The notes beneath the pieces were generated by a model. It did not search any database. It was not told where the DNA came from and saw only the letters and a program-made list of their open reading frames with translations. A stretch of 64,000 bases of DNA from Cribrihabitans_A neustonicus (GTDB lineage Bacteria > Pseudomonadota > Alphaproteobacteria > Rhodobacterales > Rhodobacteraceae). Shown piece by piece: positions 8,727-16,539 of this stretch; positions within the stretch are counted from its first letter, which is position 1, and each line of letters begins with the position of its first letter. A program made the translations under genes and the position numbers. Location: positions 1-64,000 of the forward strand of contig NZ_JBMERQ010000014.1 in the NCBI RefSeq assembly GCF_048820895.1, read 5' to 3'.

Positions 8727-9812
8727 TCAGCCTTGACCGCCAATATCCTCCGGCGCGATGGAGACGGTTTTCACAATGGCATGACAGTCCACACCGGGCG
8801 CCAGCTGCAGCGCCTCGGCGGAGCGCCGGGTGACCCGCGCCAGCAGCCGGCCCGCCGCGGTTTGCAGCGCCACCATCGCGCCGGGCCCATCCCCTGTGCG
8901 GATGTGTTCCACCGTGCCGGGCAGGATATTGAGAGCCGAGAGACCTTCGGGGCGCCGGCGCGAAAGGATCACCTCATGCGCGGCGATGCGGACCCGCACC
9001 TTGCTGCCCGCCTCGTTGGCTATCTGCGGCAGGAACAACGCGAGGCCTCCGGCATCCAGTTCCGTCAGCCCGTCGGTGTGGTGGCGCAGAACCCGGGCCT
9101 GCAACAAGGCCCCTGCCCCGCGCACGCCGGTGGGCAGCACCGCGGAATCCCCAAGCACCTCCGCCGCCGTGCCCTGCCGCTGCACCTTGCCATCCTGCAG
9201 CACAACCACTGTAGTTGCCAGCCGCGCCACCTCCGCAGCGGAGTGGCTGACGTAGAGGATGGGAATGCCGCTTTCGTCTCTAAGACGCTCGAAATACGGC
9301 AGGATCTCCGCCTTGCGCGCCTCGTCCAGCGCCGAGAGCGGCTCATCCGCGAGGATCAGCTGCGGTGCCGACAGGAGCGCGCGGCCAAGCGCTACCCGCT
9401 GCTTCTCCCCGCCCGAGAGCGGGCCGGGGCGGCGGTGAAAAAGGTCTCCGATCCCGAGCAGCTCCGTCACCCGCTCCAGGCTTTCGCGGCGCGCCGCGTG
9501 CGGAGCAAACCACTGACCGTAGAGCAGGTTTTGCCGGACGGTCAGATGCGGAAACAGACGCGCCTCCTGAAAGACATAGCCAATGCGGCGCCGGTGCGGC
9601 GGCACCCAGAGGCCCGCTTCGGTGTCAAAAAGCACCTTGCCATCCAACGCAACCCGGCCTGCGTCCGGGCGCGCCAGCCCGGCTACCGCGTTGATCACCG
9701 TTGTCTTGCCTGCGCCCGAGCGGCCGAACAGCACAGTGATGCCCGGCGGCGCCTCGAACCGGATGTCCAGCCCGAAGCCCGGCAGCGCATGACGCAATTC
9801 GACCGACAGCAT
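8727..9812 (-). CDS. modC: Molybdate ABC transporter ATP-binding protein
   Basis: ATPase subunit of the molybdate importer, on the cytoplasmic face of the inner membrane. Walker A is FGRSGAGKTTVINA near residue 31, the ABC signature is LSGGEKQRVALGRAL, and Walker B is LILADEPLSALD. The C-terminal 140 residues form a TOBE/MOP molybdate-binding region (LSALNILPGTVEHIR, VALQTAAGRLLARVT), which distinguishes ModC from other ATPases. ATG at 9812 overlaps the modB stop as ATGA; translation from an upstream in-frame ATG at 9854 would run back into modB. The order modA-modB-modC is standard. It can supply molybdenum for the xanthine dehydrogenase encoded at 52.5-57.2 kb (inference). Confidence 0.94.
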   Translation of the reverse strand: MLSVELRHALPGFGLDIRFEAPPGITVLFGRSGAGKTTVINAVAGLARPDAGRVALDGKVLFDTEAGLWVPPHRRRIGYVFQEARLFPHLTVRQNLLYGQWFAPHAARRESLERVTELLGIGDLFHRRPGPLSGGEKQRVALGRALLSAPQLILADEPLSALDEARKAEILPYFERLRDESGIPILYVSHSAAEVARLATTVVVLQDGKVQRQGTAAEVLGDSAVLPTGVRGAGALLQARVLRHHTDGLTELDAGGLALFLPQIANEAGSKVRVRIAAHEVILSRRRPEGLSALNILPGTVEHIRTGDGPGAMVALQTAAGRLLARVTRRSAEALQLAPGVDCHAIVKTVSIAPEDIGGQG

Positions 9813-10516
9813 CACCGCCCCCCGGCCCGCGCCGCCGCCCGGCGGGCCAGCCATTCCGACAAAGCCAGTGCGGTGAGCGCCACGCCGATCGACACCAGCG
9901 TCAACCGCAGCGCCGAAGCCTCTCCGCCCGGCACCTGCAGGAAGGTGTAAATCGCAGAAGGCAGCGTCTGCGTTTGCCCCGGAATACTGGAGACAAAGGT
10001 GATCGTGGCGCCGAACTCCCCCATCGCCTTGGCAAAGCCCAGTACCGTGCCGGCGATCACCCCCGGCAGGATCAGCGGCAGAGTGATCGTGGCGAAAACC
10101 AGGACCCGCGGCGCGCCAAGCGTGGCGGCGGCTTGTTCCAGTTTGGGATCAACCGCCTCGATCGAAAGCCGCATGGCGCGCACCATCAGGGGAAAGGCCA
10201 TGATCGCCGCTGCCAGTGCCGCGCCGGTCCAGCGGAAGGCCAGCACGATGCCGAAGCTCTGCAATAGCCCCCCCAGCGGACCCTGGGTACCGAACAGCAG
10301 CAAGAGCAGGTAGCCGGTTACGACCGGCGGCAGGATCAGCGGCAGGTGCACCAGACTGTTCAGCACCTGCCGGCCCGGAAATTGCCAGCGCGCCAGCGCG
10401 TATGCGGTGCCAAGCGCCAGCGGCAGCGCCGCCAGCGTAGCCCAAAAGGACACCCGTAAAGACAGCGCCATTGCCTGCCACCCCTGCGGTCCCAGCCATT
10501 CTGCGAGCCCGGTCAC
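9812..10516 (-). CDS. modB: Molybdate ABC transporter permease
   Basis: A 234-aa inner-membrane permease with about five or six helices. It begins near ALSLRVSFWATLAALPLALGTAYAL and carries the cytoplasmic EAA-type loop EQAAATLGAPRVLVFATITLPLILPGV. I place the start at GTG 10516, which overlaps the modA stop as GTGA; the open frame continues upstream to 10807, but that part is a shadow of modA. Both neighbours overlap by 4 bases, so modABC is translated as a coupled operon. Confidence 0.93.
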   Translation of the reverse strand: MTGLAEWLGPQGWQAMALSLRVSFWATLAALPLALGTAYALARWQFPGRQVLNSLVHLPLILPPVVTGYLLLLLFGTQGPLGGLLQSFGIVLAFRWTGAALAAAIMAFPLMVRAMRLSIEAVDPKLEQAAATLGAPRVLVFATITLPLILPGVIAGTVLGFAKAMGEFGATITFVSSIPGQTQTLPSAIYTFLQVPGGEASALRLTLVSIGVALTALALSEWLARRAAARAGGR

Positions 10517-11331
10517 TTCGGAAGTACTCCGAAGCCGTGGTCTTCGAAAATCCGCCGCGCCCGCGGGCCGCGCAGGTAGGTCAGGAAATTTGGCACATCG
10601 CCGGTATTGCGGCCGGTCACCGGTGCAACCGGGTAGCGGATCGGCGGGTGGCTTTCCGGCGGGAAGCTGTAAACGATACTTACCGCATCGCTTGCCGCTG
10701 CATCGGTGGCGTAAACGATGCCGTAGGGCGCCTCGCCCGATGCAACCAGCGCCAGTGCGGCACGCACATTGGCAGCCTGAGCGGTCTTGGCGGCGGCTGT
10801 CTCCCACTGCCCCAGCGCCTCCAGCGCCGCCTTGCCGTAGATGCCGGCCGGAACCGCCTCCGCCAGCGCCATTGCCAGACGGCCTCCCTGCAGCAAGCTT
10901 TCCAGCTCCGGCCCCTGGGCCAGATCTACCGGCGGCGCGTCTTTGCCATGGGCAATCAGCACCAGCCGGTTGGTCAGAAGATCCTCCCGCGCCGCGGCTT
11001 CGATCAGCCCCCTGCCCTGCAGATGGTCCATCCAGCCGGGATTGGCCGAAATGAACACGTCGGCCGGCGCACCCAGCGTGATTTGGCGTGCCAGCATGGG
11101 CGAGCCGCCGTAGGACAGGGTAACTTCAGTGCCTGTCTCCGCCTCGAACTCGGCGGAGGCGGCATCCAGCGCGGTTTTCAAACTGGCGGCCGCAAAGACG
11201 GTGATCTGTCCCGCCAGCGCCAATCCGGGATGGCACAGCAACAGAAGCCCCAGCACCAGTGTGGCAACGCCCTGGCATGTGGAGACGCGGCTGATATGGC
11301 CCCGGCGGGCCGGGAAAAGCAGCAGGCGCAT
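10513..11331 (-). CDS. modA: Molybdate ABC transporter periplasmic binding protein
   Basis: A 272-aa periplasmic molybdate/tungstate-binding protein. A hydrophobic signal segment (VATLVLGLLLLCHPG) ends near ALALAGQ. The mature part starts with ITVFAAASLKTALDAAS, the ligand-loop signature of ModA, and continues with LSYGGSPMLARQI and GAPADVFISANPGWMD. The exact start is uncertain: ATG at 11331 gives a long N-terminal region before the hydrophobic core. It is first in modABC. Confidence 0.92.
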   Translation of the reverse strand: MRLLLFPARRGHISRVSTCQGVATLVLGLLLLCHPGLALAGQITVFAAASLKTALDAASAEFEAETGTEVTLSYGGSPMLARQITLGAPADVFISANPGWMDHLQGRGLIEAAAREDLLTNRLVLIAHGKDAPPVDLAQGPELESLLQGGRLAMALAEAVPAGIYGKAALEALGQWETAAAKTAQAANVRAALALVASGEAPYGIVYATDAAASDAVSIVYSFPPESHPPIRYPVAPVTGRNTGDVPNFLTYLRGPRARRIFEDHGFGVLPK

Positions 11332-11463
11332 CGGACCCCGGTCATTTGGTTTGCCCCAAGGAAGTACCGCCGCGCGCTTGGCCGGGCAAACAGATATTTA
11401 CACCGCAGCCCTGAACCGGGCTACGCCGCAGACGGTGCTGGGCGGCCCCGGCGTAAGAAGCGG

Positions 11464-12021
11464 TCAGAACAGCGTGACTGCGCCCGCACCTTCCGCCGGT
11501 GCCGGGGCCGCTGCCGGACGAGCCGCCGCGCGTTCCTGTTCTCCCAGCCGCCGGTCATCCTTGACCTGGGTCTGCTGCGCGCTGCCGGATACCGCATGAA
11601 ACCGCACCCTGCGCGCCGAGGTGCCGCCGACGCTGGAGGAAACACAAGGAATGCCCTCATCCCGCAGGAAACGCTGCACGAATTCCGCATTCGAAGCCCC
11701 GATATCCGACAGGTTGACCGACATCTTCGCGCCGCCAAATACCTTGGCCTTCAGATTGGCACGGCTTGCACCCTTCTTCATGATGCCGTTGATCAGGAGT
11801 TCCATCGCGTGGATGCCGTAGCGCGCATTAGCTGCCCCGCCCTGGCGGGCATTGGCCAGCAAGAAATGGTTCATCCCGCCAACCCCGTTTTCGGCATCGA
11901 AGATGCAGGCCGCGATGCAGGAGCCGAGTACCGTGGAGAACACCGTCCGCTGATCGGTTGTCACGCGGTATTCCCCTTGCAGCACCGTAACAGTCGTAGA
12001 GTTTGTGAAAACAGAAGTCAA
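11464..12021 (-). CDS. cheD: Chemoreceptor glutamine deamidase CheD
   Basis: Deamidates glutamines of chemoreceptors and tunes their adaptation. In the 185-aa protein the catalytic cysteine and histidine are in TVLGSCIAACIFD and GVGGMNHFLLA, and a VGGTSARRVRF block follows. The C-terminal 35 residues are Ala/Pro-rich and probably unstructured. The start is TTG at 12021, supported by GGAAGGA 8 nt upstream. It follows cheB by 25 bases and shares its transcript. Confidence 0.9.
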   Translation of the reverse strand: MTSVFTNSTTVTVLQGEYRVTTDQRTVFSTVLGSCIAACIFDAENGVGGMNHFLLANARQGGAANARYGIHAMELLINGIMKKGASRANLKAKVFGGAKMSVNLSDIGASNAEFVQRFLRDEGIPCVSSSVGGTSARRVRFHAVSGSAQQTQVKDDRRLGEQERAAARPAAAPAPAEGAGAVTLF

Positions 12022-12046
12022 AACGGTGATCCTTCCTGCGGTCGTG

Positions 12047-13066
12047 TCAAGCCTTGCAAGCCTGAAGAAGTGTTCCTGCCATCCGCGCCAGCGGAATCTG
12101 TTTCAGCGCCGCGCCCATTTCCCAAGCGACCCGCGGCATACCGTAGACAACCGAGGACTTCTCGTCCTGGGCAAAGGTGGTTGCCCCGGCCTTGCGAAGC
12201 TCCAGTAGCCCCCGGGCTCCGTCCTGTCCCATCCCGGTGAGGATGGCGGCGACGATGTCCTTTCCATATGGCACGGCAGAAGTGAACAGAGCGTCAACAG
12301 AAGGCGTATGACCAGAAATTGCCGGACCTTCTTTCATCCGCAGGCTGAGTGGCTTGCGGCTGGAAAGCCCCAAGTGGCGGCGCTGGCCCGCGGCGACATA
12401 GACGTGGCCTGGCTCCAGCTTCATCCCGTCCTCCGCCGTACGCACCTTGGCTGGGCAAATCCTGTCCAGAAGCGAGACCAGCCCCTGGCCGAAATTGCGC
12501 CCGGTGTGCTGCACGATCAGTGTCGGCGGACAGTCGAAGGGAAAGCCGACGAGAACGCTGCGCAAAGCTTCGACGCCGCCGGTCGAGGACCCGATCAGTA
12601 TCAGCTTTTTGAAGGTCTGTGCTGCCGTGCCGGCGCCCGCAGCGGGGGTGCCGGCGGGGCTGTGCCCGCGGCGCGGCGCCCTGACCATCATGTCGAAGTA
12701 CTGCGCAAACTCCCGCGGGTGCGCCGATTTCGTCAGTTCGAAAAGACCCGCGCCCCTGTTCAGGAGCGGTGAGGATTTCCGCGCAGGCGTCGCGGCGAGA
12801 TCATCCATCACCGACACCCAACGAGTGTCCATGGCGGAAAACAGCGCCATCATCATTTCGAATTCGGGCAGCTTGGTGAATCCGTCCTCAACAAAGGCGA
12901 AGTCCGGCTGGCCCGCCTCGGCCTGATTGTAGGCCATCATAAGGTTATTGGCCAGGAAGACCTTCATGCCAGGGTTGGCAGCTTCCATGTGGGTCTGCAG
13001 CGACCGGGCAAAGTTCCGGTCAGTGGTAATGATCAATAGGCTGTGAGAAGACAATGGGTTCCCCAA
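12047..13066 (-). CDS. cheB: Chemotaxis methylesterase CheB with a degenerate receiver domain
   Basis: Demethylates chemoreceptors. The 339-aa protein has an N-terminal receiver-like region (about 1-125) and a C-terminal methylesterase (about 150-339). The esterase triad is intact: S161 in GSSTGG, H187 in IVQHTGR, D282 in GMGQDGA. The receiver is odd: the usual paired acidic residues after strand 1 are replaced by LIITTDRN, and the phosphoacceptor position aligns with PDFAFVEDG, so a glutamate (E60), or D61 out of register, sits where aspartate is expected. CheA control may therefore be altered. It lies between the MCP and cheD on the same strand. Confidence 0.9.
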   Translation of the reverse strand: MGNPLSSHSLLIITTDRNFARSLQTHMEAANPGMKVFLANNLMMAYNQAEAGQPDFAFVEDGFTKLPEFEMMMALFSAMDTRWVSVMDDLAATPARKSSPLLNRGAGLFELTKSAHPREFAQYFDMMVRAPRRGHSPAGTPAAGAGTAAQTFKKLILIGSSTGGVEALRSVLVGFPFDCPPTLIVQHTGRNFGQGLVSLLDRICPAKVRTAEDGMKLEPGHVYVAAGQRRHLGLSSRKPLSLRMKEGPAISGHTPSVDALFTSAVPYGKDIVAAILTGMGQDGARGLLELRKAGATTFAQDEKSSVVYGMPRVAWEMGAALKQIPLARMAGTLLQACKA

Positions 13067-13151
13067 TTACTGCTGTGCGCGGGATGTGTGACCTGCGCAG
13101 GTTGCCAGAGTCTGGGAGGCGCCACTAAGCGGCGGCGCCTCCCGGCTTTCG

Positions 13152-15524
13152 TCAAAAGTCCTGCCAGAGTTCGCGGGCGGCATTGCCCCTGGCGGCAACC
13201 GCGGCGGCAGGCGCAGGGCTGGCTTCGATTTCCCAGCTGTCCCCGCCATGGGCGGTGGGGGCAGCCGGCGCCGGGCCATCCTGCGCTTTGGGTTTGGCGT
13301 CCGGAGCGGAGCCCGAGGATCTACTGCCGCTGATACGGAAATGGGCCACCAGCTCGGCCAGTTTGGCAGCATCGCTGTTCAGCATGTGCCCGGCCGCGGT
13401 GGACTGTTCCACCATCGCCGCGTTCTGCTGGGTGACCTGATCGAGTTGCGACATCCCTGTGTTAATCTCTCCCAGGCCGGTAGATTGTTCGGCGGCGCCT
13501 TCGGCGATCCCGGAAACCAGTTGCGAGATATGGCTGACCTGGGCGACGATGCTTTGCAGCGCTTCGCCAGTCTTGCCGACGAGATCGACACCGCGTTCGA
13601 CCTGCTTCGAACTGTCGCCAATCAGGGTCTTTATTTCCATTGCCGCGTCCGACGAGCGTTGTGCCAGAGCCCGCACCTCGCTCGCGACCACGGCAAAACC
13701 CTTGCCCGCTTCGCCTGCACGCGCGGCCTCCACACCAGCGTTCAGCGCCAGCAGGTTGGTCTGGAAAGCGATATCATCAATCACGCTGATGATCTGAGAA
13801 ATATGCTTCGAGGATTGCTCGATCTCGGTCATTGCCGCGACGGCGTTTCGGACCACCTCTCCGCTTGCCTCGGCCTCGGCCTTGGCTTCACCCATGGTGG
13901 TTTCCACGGAACGCGCGCCCTCCGCGGCGGATCTGACGCTCGCAGTCAGCTCATCCAATGCAGCTGCGGTTTCCTCCAGCGTCGCTGCCTGGCTTTCAGT
14001 ACGATTAGAAAGGTTGTCCGAGGCCTGACTGATTTCGGCAGCGCCATTGCGGATGCTGCCCGCCGCCTCGACCACCTGCACCACGGTACCATTCAGGGTT
14101 TCAACCGTGCGGTTAAAATCATGCCGCAGCTGCTCGTGATCGTCAGAGAAAGTCTCCCGGATCGTTTCCGAGAAATCACCCGCGGCCAGCCGGACAAGTC
14201 CGGCAGACAGGCTCTCCACGACTTTCTGCTGCTCGCGCTGCTGTGCCGCCCGGGCCTCCTCGGCTTCACGGGCCTGTTGAAGGTCGGCTTGCATGCTGAC
14301 CAGCGTCTTGCCGATCTTGCCGATCTCGTCCGAACGGCTGGCCGCAGTGATCTCGGTGTCAAGATTGCCCGAGGACACCGCTTCCATATCGGTGCAGATG
14401 CGGTCGATCGGCCGGGTAACCGAGCGGGCAAACAGCCAGCCTAGGAGCGACATCGCCGCGGCGCAGAAGACTGAGACCGCAAGCAGCAGGTTCCGGTCCT
14501 GTGCCACCGGAGCCATCAGCTCGTCCCAGTCCTGCTCGGCGATGATGGCCCAATTGGCAAATTCGGTTTTGAGCGGCGCCGAGTATGCCAGCACGCTCTG
14601 TCCGTTTAACCCTTCGGCCTGCTGCAGCATGTGGGACTTGCCATCGAAAGCATTCACAACCTGCTCCGTATCCGGCAGCGGCGCCAGCACCTCGAAGCCG
14701 CCTTCCTCGCGCGCCGGTGTGCGCGCAAGGAGATCGGGACCCGCAATGTAAATCTGGGTGGTCTCTCCGAGTCCGTCAGCGTTGTTGACGATATTGGCCA
14801 GAAGCTCGACCGGCAGCTGCACGGCAAGCACGCCAACGGTCAGGTTGGCGTCATTCACGATCGGCGCGGCCGCAAAACCGGCCGCGGCGCCATTGCTCGG
14901 CGCGTAAGGGCTGAGATCGGCGAAGAAAACCTCTCCCCGGCCGCCTTCGACGGCCTGACGGTAGACGGCGCCCAGTCCGGTATCTTTGTAGGGGCCGCTG
15001 TACATATTTGTGCCAAAGTCGCTCTCCTTGAAGACCGAATAGACCACGTCCCCCGCGAGGTTAATCAGGAAGGCATCATAGTAGCCCTTGGTCTCGATCA
15101 GCGTCTTGTAGGCCGGGTGAAAGCTCTCGTGATGCATATGATACGGAGACTCGCCTGCCGCCCGTGCGAGCAGATGTTTCTGTCCAGCGGGGTTCGGGTT
15201 GTCGTCAATGTAGGCCTTGCGCAGCACCACGCCGGGGTCGCCATCCAGCCCGTTCCAGGTCATCGTGAGCCATTCGACCGCCGTGGCGGTCGAGGGCACG
15301 GCCGCCAGGGTCTGCACATCGGCATGGATGCCATCCAGCAGCTTCTGGACCGAGTATCTCCGGTCAGCAACCATCGAGTTAAATTGGCTTTCGGCGTTTT
15401 CCACCGCGCTGCGCTGGAAACTGGTGGTGGCGATGGTGACCAGAATCACCGTCAGCAGCACGCCGAACCCAACCACGAACAATGGCAGCTTATGTGCCAG
15501 CTTAAGCGAATTAAGCGCTTTCAT
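13152..15524 (-). CDS. Methyl-accepting chemotaxis protein with extracellular Cache domain and C-terminal tether
   Basis: A 790-aa transmembrane chemoreceptor. TM1 is near residues 14-34 (LFVVGFGVLLTVILVTIATT), followed by about 300 residues of periplasmic double-Cache-type sensor, TM2 (LLLAVSVFCAAAMSLLGWLF), and a HAMP region with a second HAMP-like segment (RLAAGDFSETI). The signalling domain has the conserved hairpin tip IDDIAFQTNLLALNAGVEAARAG split over the usual EAARAGE stretch. The chain ends in LWQDF, an xWxxF pentapeptide of the kind that tethers CheR/CheB. It is the only receptor in the window and heads the minus-strand chemotaxis arm. The ligand is unknown. Confidence 0.93.
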   Translation of the reverse strand: MKALNSLKLAHKLPLFVVGFGVLLTVILVTIATTSFQRSAVENAESQFNSMVADRRYSVQKLLDGIHADVQTLAAVPSTATAVEWLTMTWNGLDGDPGVVLRKAYIDDNPNPAGQKHLLARAAGESPYHMHHESFHPAYKTLIETKGYYDAFLINLAGDVVYSVFKESDFGTNMYSGPYKDTGLGAVYRQAVEGGRGEVFFADLSPYAPSNGAAAGFAAAPIVNDANLTVGVLAVQLPVELLANIVNNADGLGETTQIYIAGPDLLARTPAREEGGFEVLAPLPDTEQVVNAFDGKSHMLQQAEGLNGQSVLAYSAPLKTEFANWAIIAEQDWDELMAPVAQDRNLLLAVSVFCAAAMSLLGWLFARSVTRPIDRICTDMEAVSSGNLDTEITAASRSDEIGKIGKTLVSMQADLQQAREAEEARAAQQREQQKVVESLSAGLVRLAAGDFSETIRETFSDDHEQLRHDFNRTVETLNGTVVQVVEAAGSIRNGAAEISQASDNLSNRTESQAATLEETAAALDELTASVRSAAEGARSVETTMGEAKAEAEASGEVVRNAVAAMTEIEQSSKHISQIISVIDDIAFQTNLLALNAGVEAARAGEAGKGFAVVASEVRALAQRSSDAAMEIKTLIGDSSKQVERGVDLVGKTGEALQSIVAQVSHISQLVSGIAEGAAEQSTGLGEINTGMSQLDQVTQQNAAMVEQSTAAGHMLNSDAAKLAELVAHFRISGSRSSGSAPDAKPKAQDGPAPAAPTAHGGDSWEIEASPAPAAAVAARGNAARELWQDF

Positions 15525-15879
15525 TCCGTCCTCCTGAGGGATTGCGGTCTAGGCTTCCGCAAAATCAATGGCCACGACGATGGCCTTGCAGGGGTTAATT
15601 TGCCGCTTACGAGGTATGGATTTTGCCGCCTTTTGCCGGAAAACGGAGTGGCAGCCGCCCCAGGGGCGCGATCGCCGGGAGCACGGACGGGCGGTTTCGC
15701 GGACCCGGCCCGAAACATCTAAAATTGGCAGCGTTTGGCGTGCGGCTTTCGCTCCGCGGCCTCCTTATAAATGCATCCAGGCAGGCTTTGGCGGCAATCA
15801 AATATTAAGGCCCGGGCCCTAAGTATTTGAGCATCGAACTCGAACTGATCGCCGACAACGGGGGTGCGAATCGCCGAAC
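15525..15879. other. Divergent promoter region between the two chemotaxis arms
   Basis: This 355-base gap separates the starts of the MCP and the STAS-cheY operon and must hold both promoters. I see no convincing gene. An imperfect palindrome with core GGCCCGGGCC and flanking TTA/TAA lies at about 15801-15827, 50-80 bases before the STAS start. Its function is unknown. Confidence 0.5.
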
Positions 15880-16167
15880 ATGAGCACGGAAACGCAACAT
15901 CACCTTTTGGATTTGCCGAATGCTTTCGCGGATCTCGATCCGCTGATCGCCTTCCTGCAGGGGGCCCGCACCCAGCCGGTCGAAATCAACTGCAAAAACA
16001 CCGCGGTCATGCCCTCGCGCTGCCTGCAGCTGCTGCTTGGCGCGGAACAGCAATGGCGGTCCGAGGGGGTGGGGTTTGCGGTCACCAATGTGACCGAATC
16101 CTGCCGCAAGTCCCTGAACCTTCTGGGGCTGGAGCCAAACCGATTTGAAGACGAGGATACAGCATGA
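15880..16167 (+). CDS. STAS-domain protein of the chemotaxis operon
   Basis: A 95-aa cytoplasmic protein with the pattern of a STAS (anti-sigma-factor antagonist-like) domain: CKNTAVMPSRCLQLLLGAEQQW, then FAVTNVTESCRKSLNLLGL. It is first in the plus-strand che operon and its stop overlaps the cheY start (ATGA), so the two are translationally coupled. Its role in chemotaxis is not established. The serine that would be phosphorylated in a true antagonist may be S46 (MPSRCLQ); this is inference. Confidence 0.78.
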   Translation: MSTETQHHLLDLPNAFADLDPLIAFLQGARTQPVEINCKNTAVMPSRCLQLLLGAEQQWRSEGVGFAVTNVTESCRKSLNLLGLEPNRFEDEDTA

Positions 16168-16538
16168 AGACCAAAGTCCTGGCAATCGACGATTCCCGCA
16201 CGATCCGGAATCTGCTCGCCGCGACCCTGGAGGAAGCCGGGTTCGAATATCACTGCGCCGTGGACGGCCGTGAGGGTGTGGACATGTACCCCGACGTGGC
16301 CCCCGATGTGGTGATAACTGACATCAACATGCCCAACCTCGACGGCTTCGGCGTGATCGAAGAGCTGCGCGGCGACGGCATCAACTCCAAGGTGCCGATC
16401 CTCGTTCTGACGACCGAAAGCGCGCCGGAGATGAAGGCCCGCGCCCGCAACGCCGGCGCCACCGGATGGATCACCAAACCTTTCGACGACGCTTCGCTGA
16501 TCTTCGCGCTGAAGCGGGTCACCGGAGCCGCGGCCTGA
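16164..16538 (+). CDS. cheY: CheY-type single-domain response regulator
   Basis: A 124-aa receiver domain without output. The acidic pocket is in VLAIDDSRTIR, the phosphoacceptor aspartate is in VVITDINMPNLDG, the switch threonine is in VLTTESAPEMK, and the conserved lysine is in GWITKPFD. All key residues are intact, unlike the receiver of CheB in this locus. It overlaps the STAS gene by 4 bases and ends one base before cheA. Confidence 0.94.
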   Translation: MKTKVLAIDDSRTIRNLLAATLEEAGFEYHCAVDGREGVDMYPDVAPDVVITDINMPNLDGFGVIEELRGDGINSKVPILVLTTESAPEMKARARNAGATGWITKPFDDASLIFALKRVTGAAA

Positions 16539-16539
16539 G

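Noticed and set aside
10471..12240. A 589-codon plus-strand open frame
   Set aside because: Antisense of modA, cheD and part of cheB, which all have clear family motifs.
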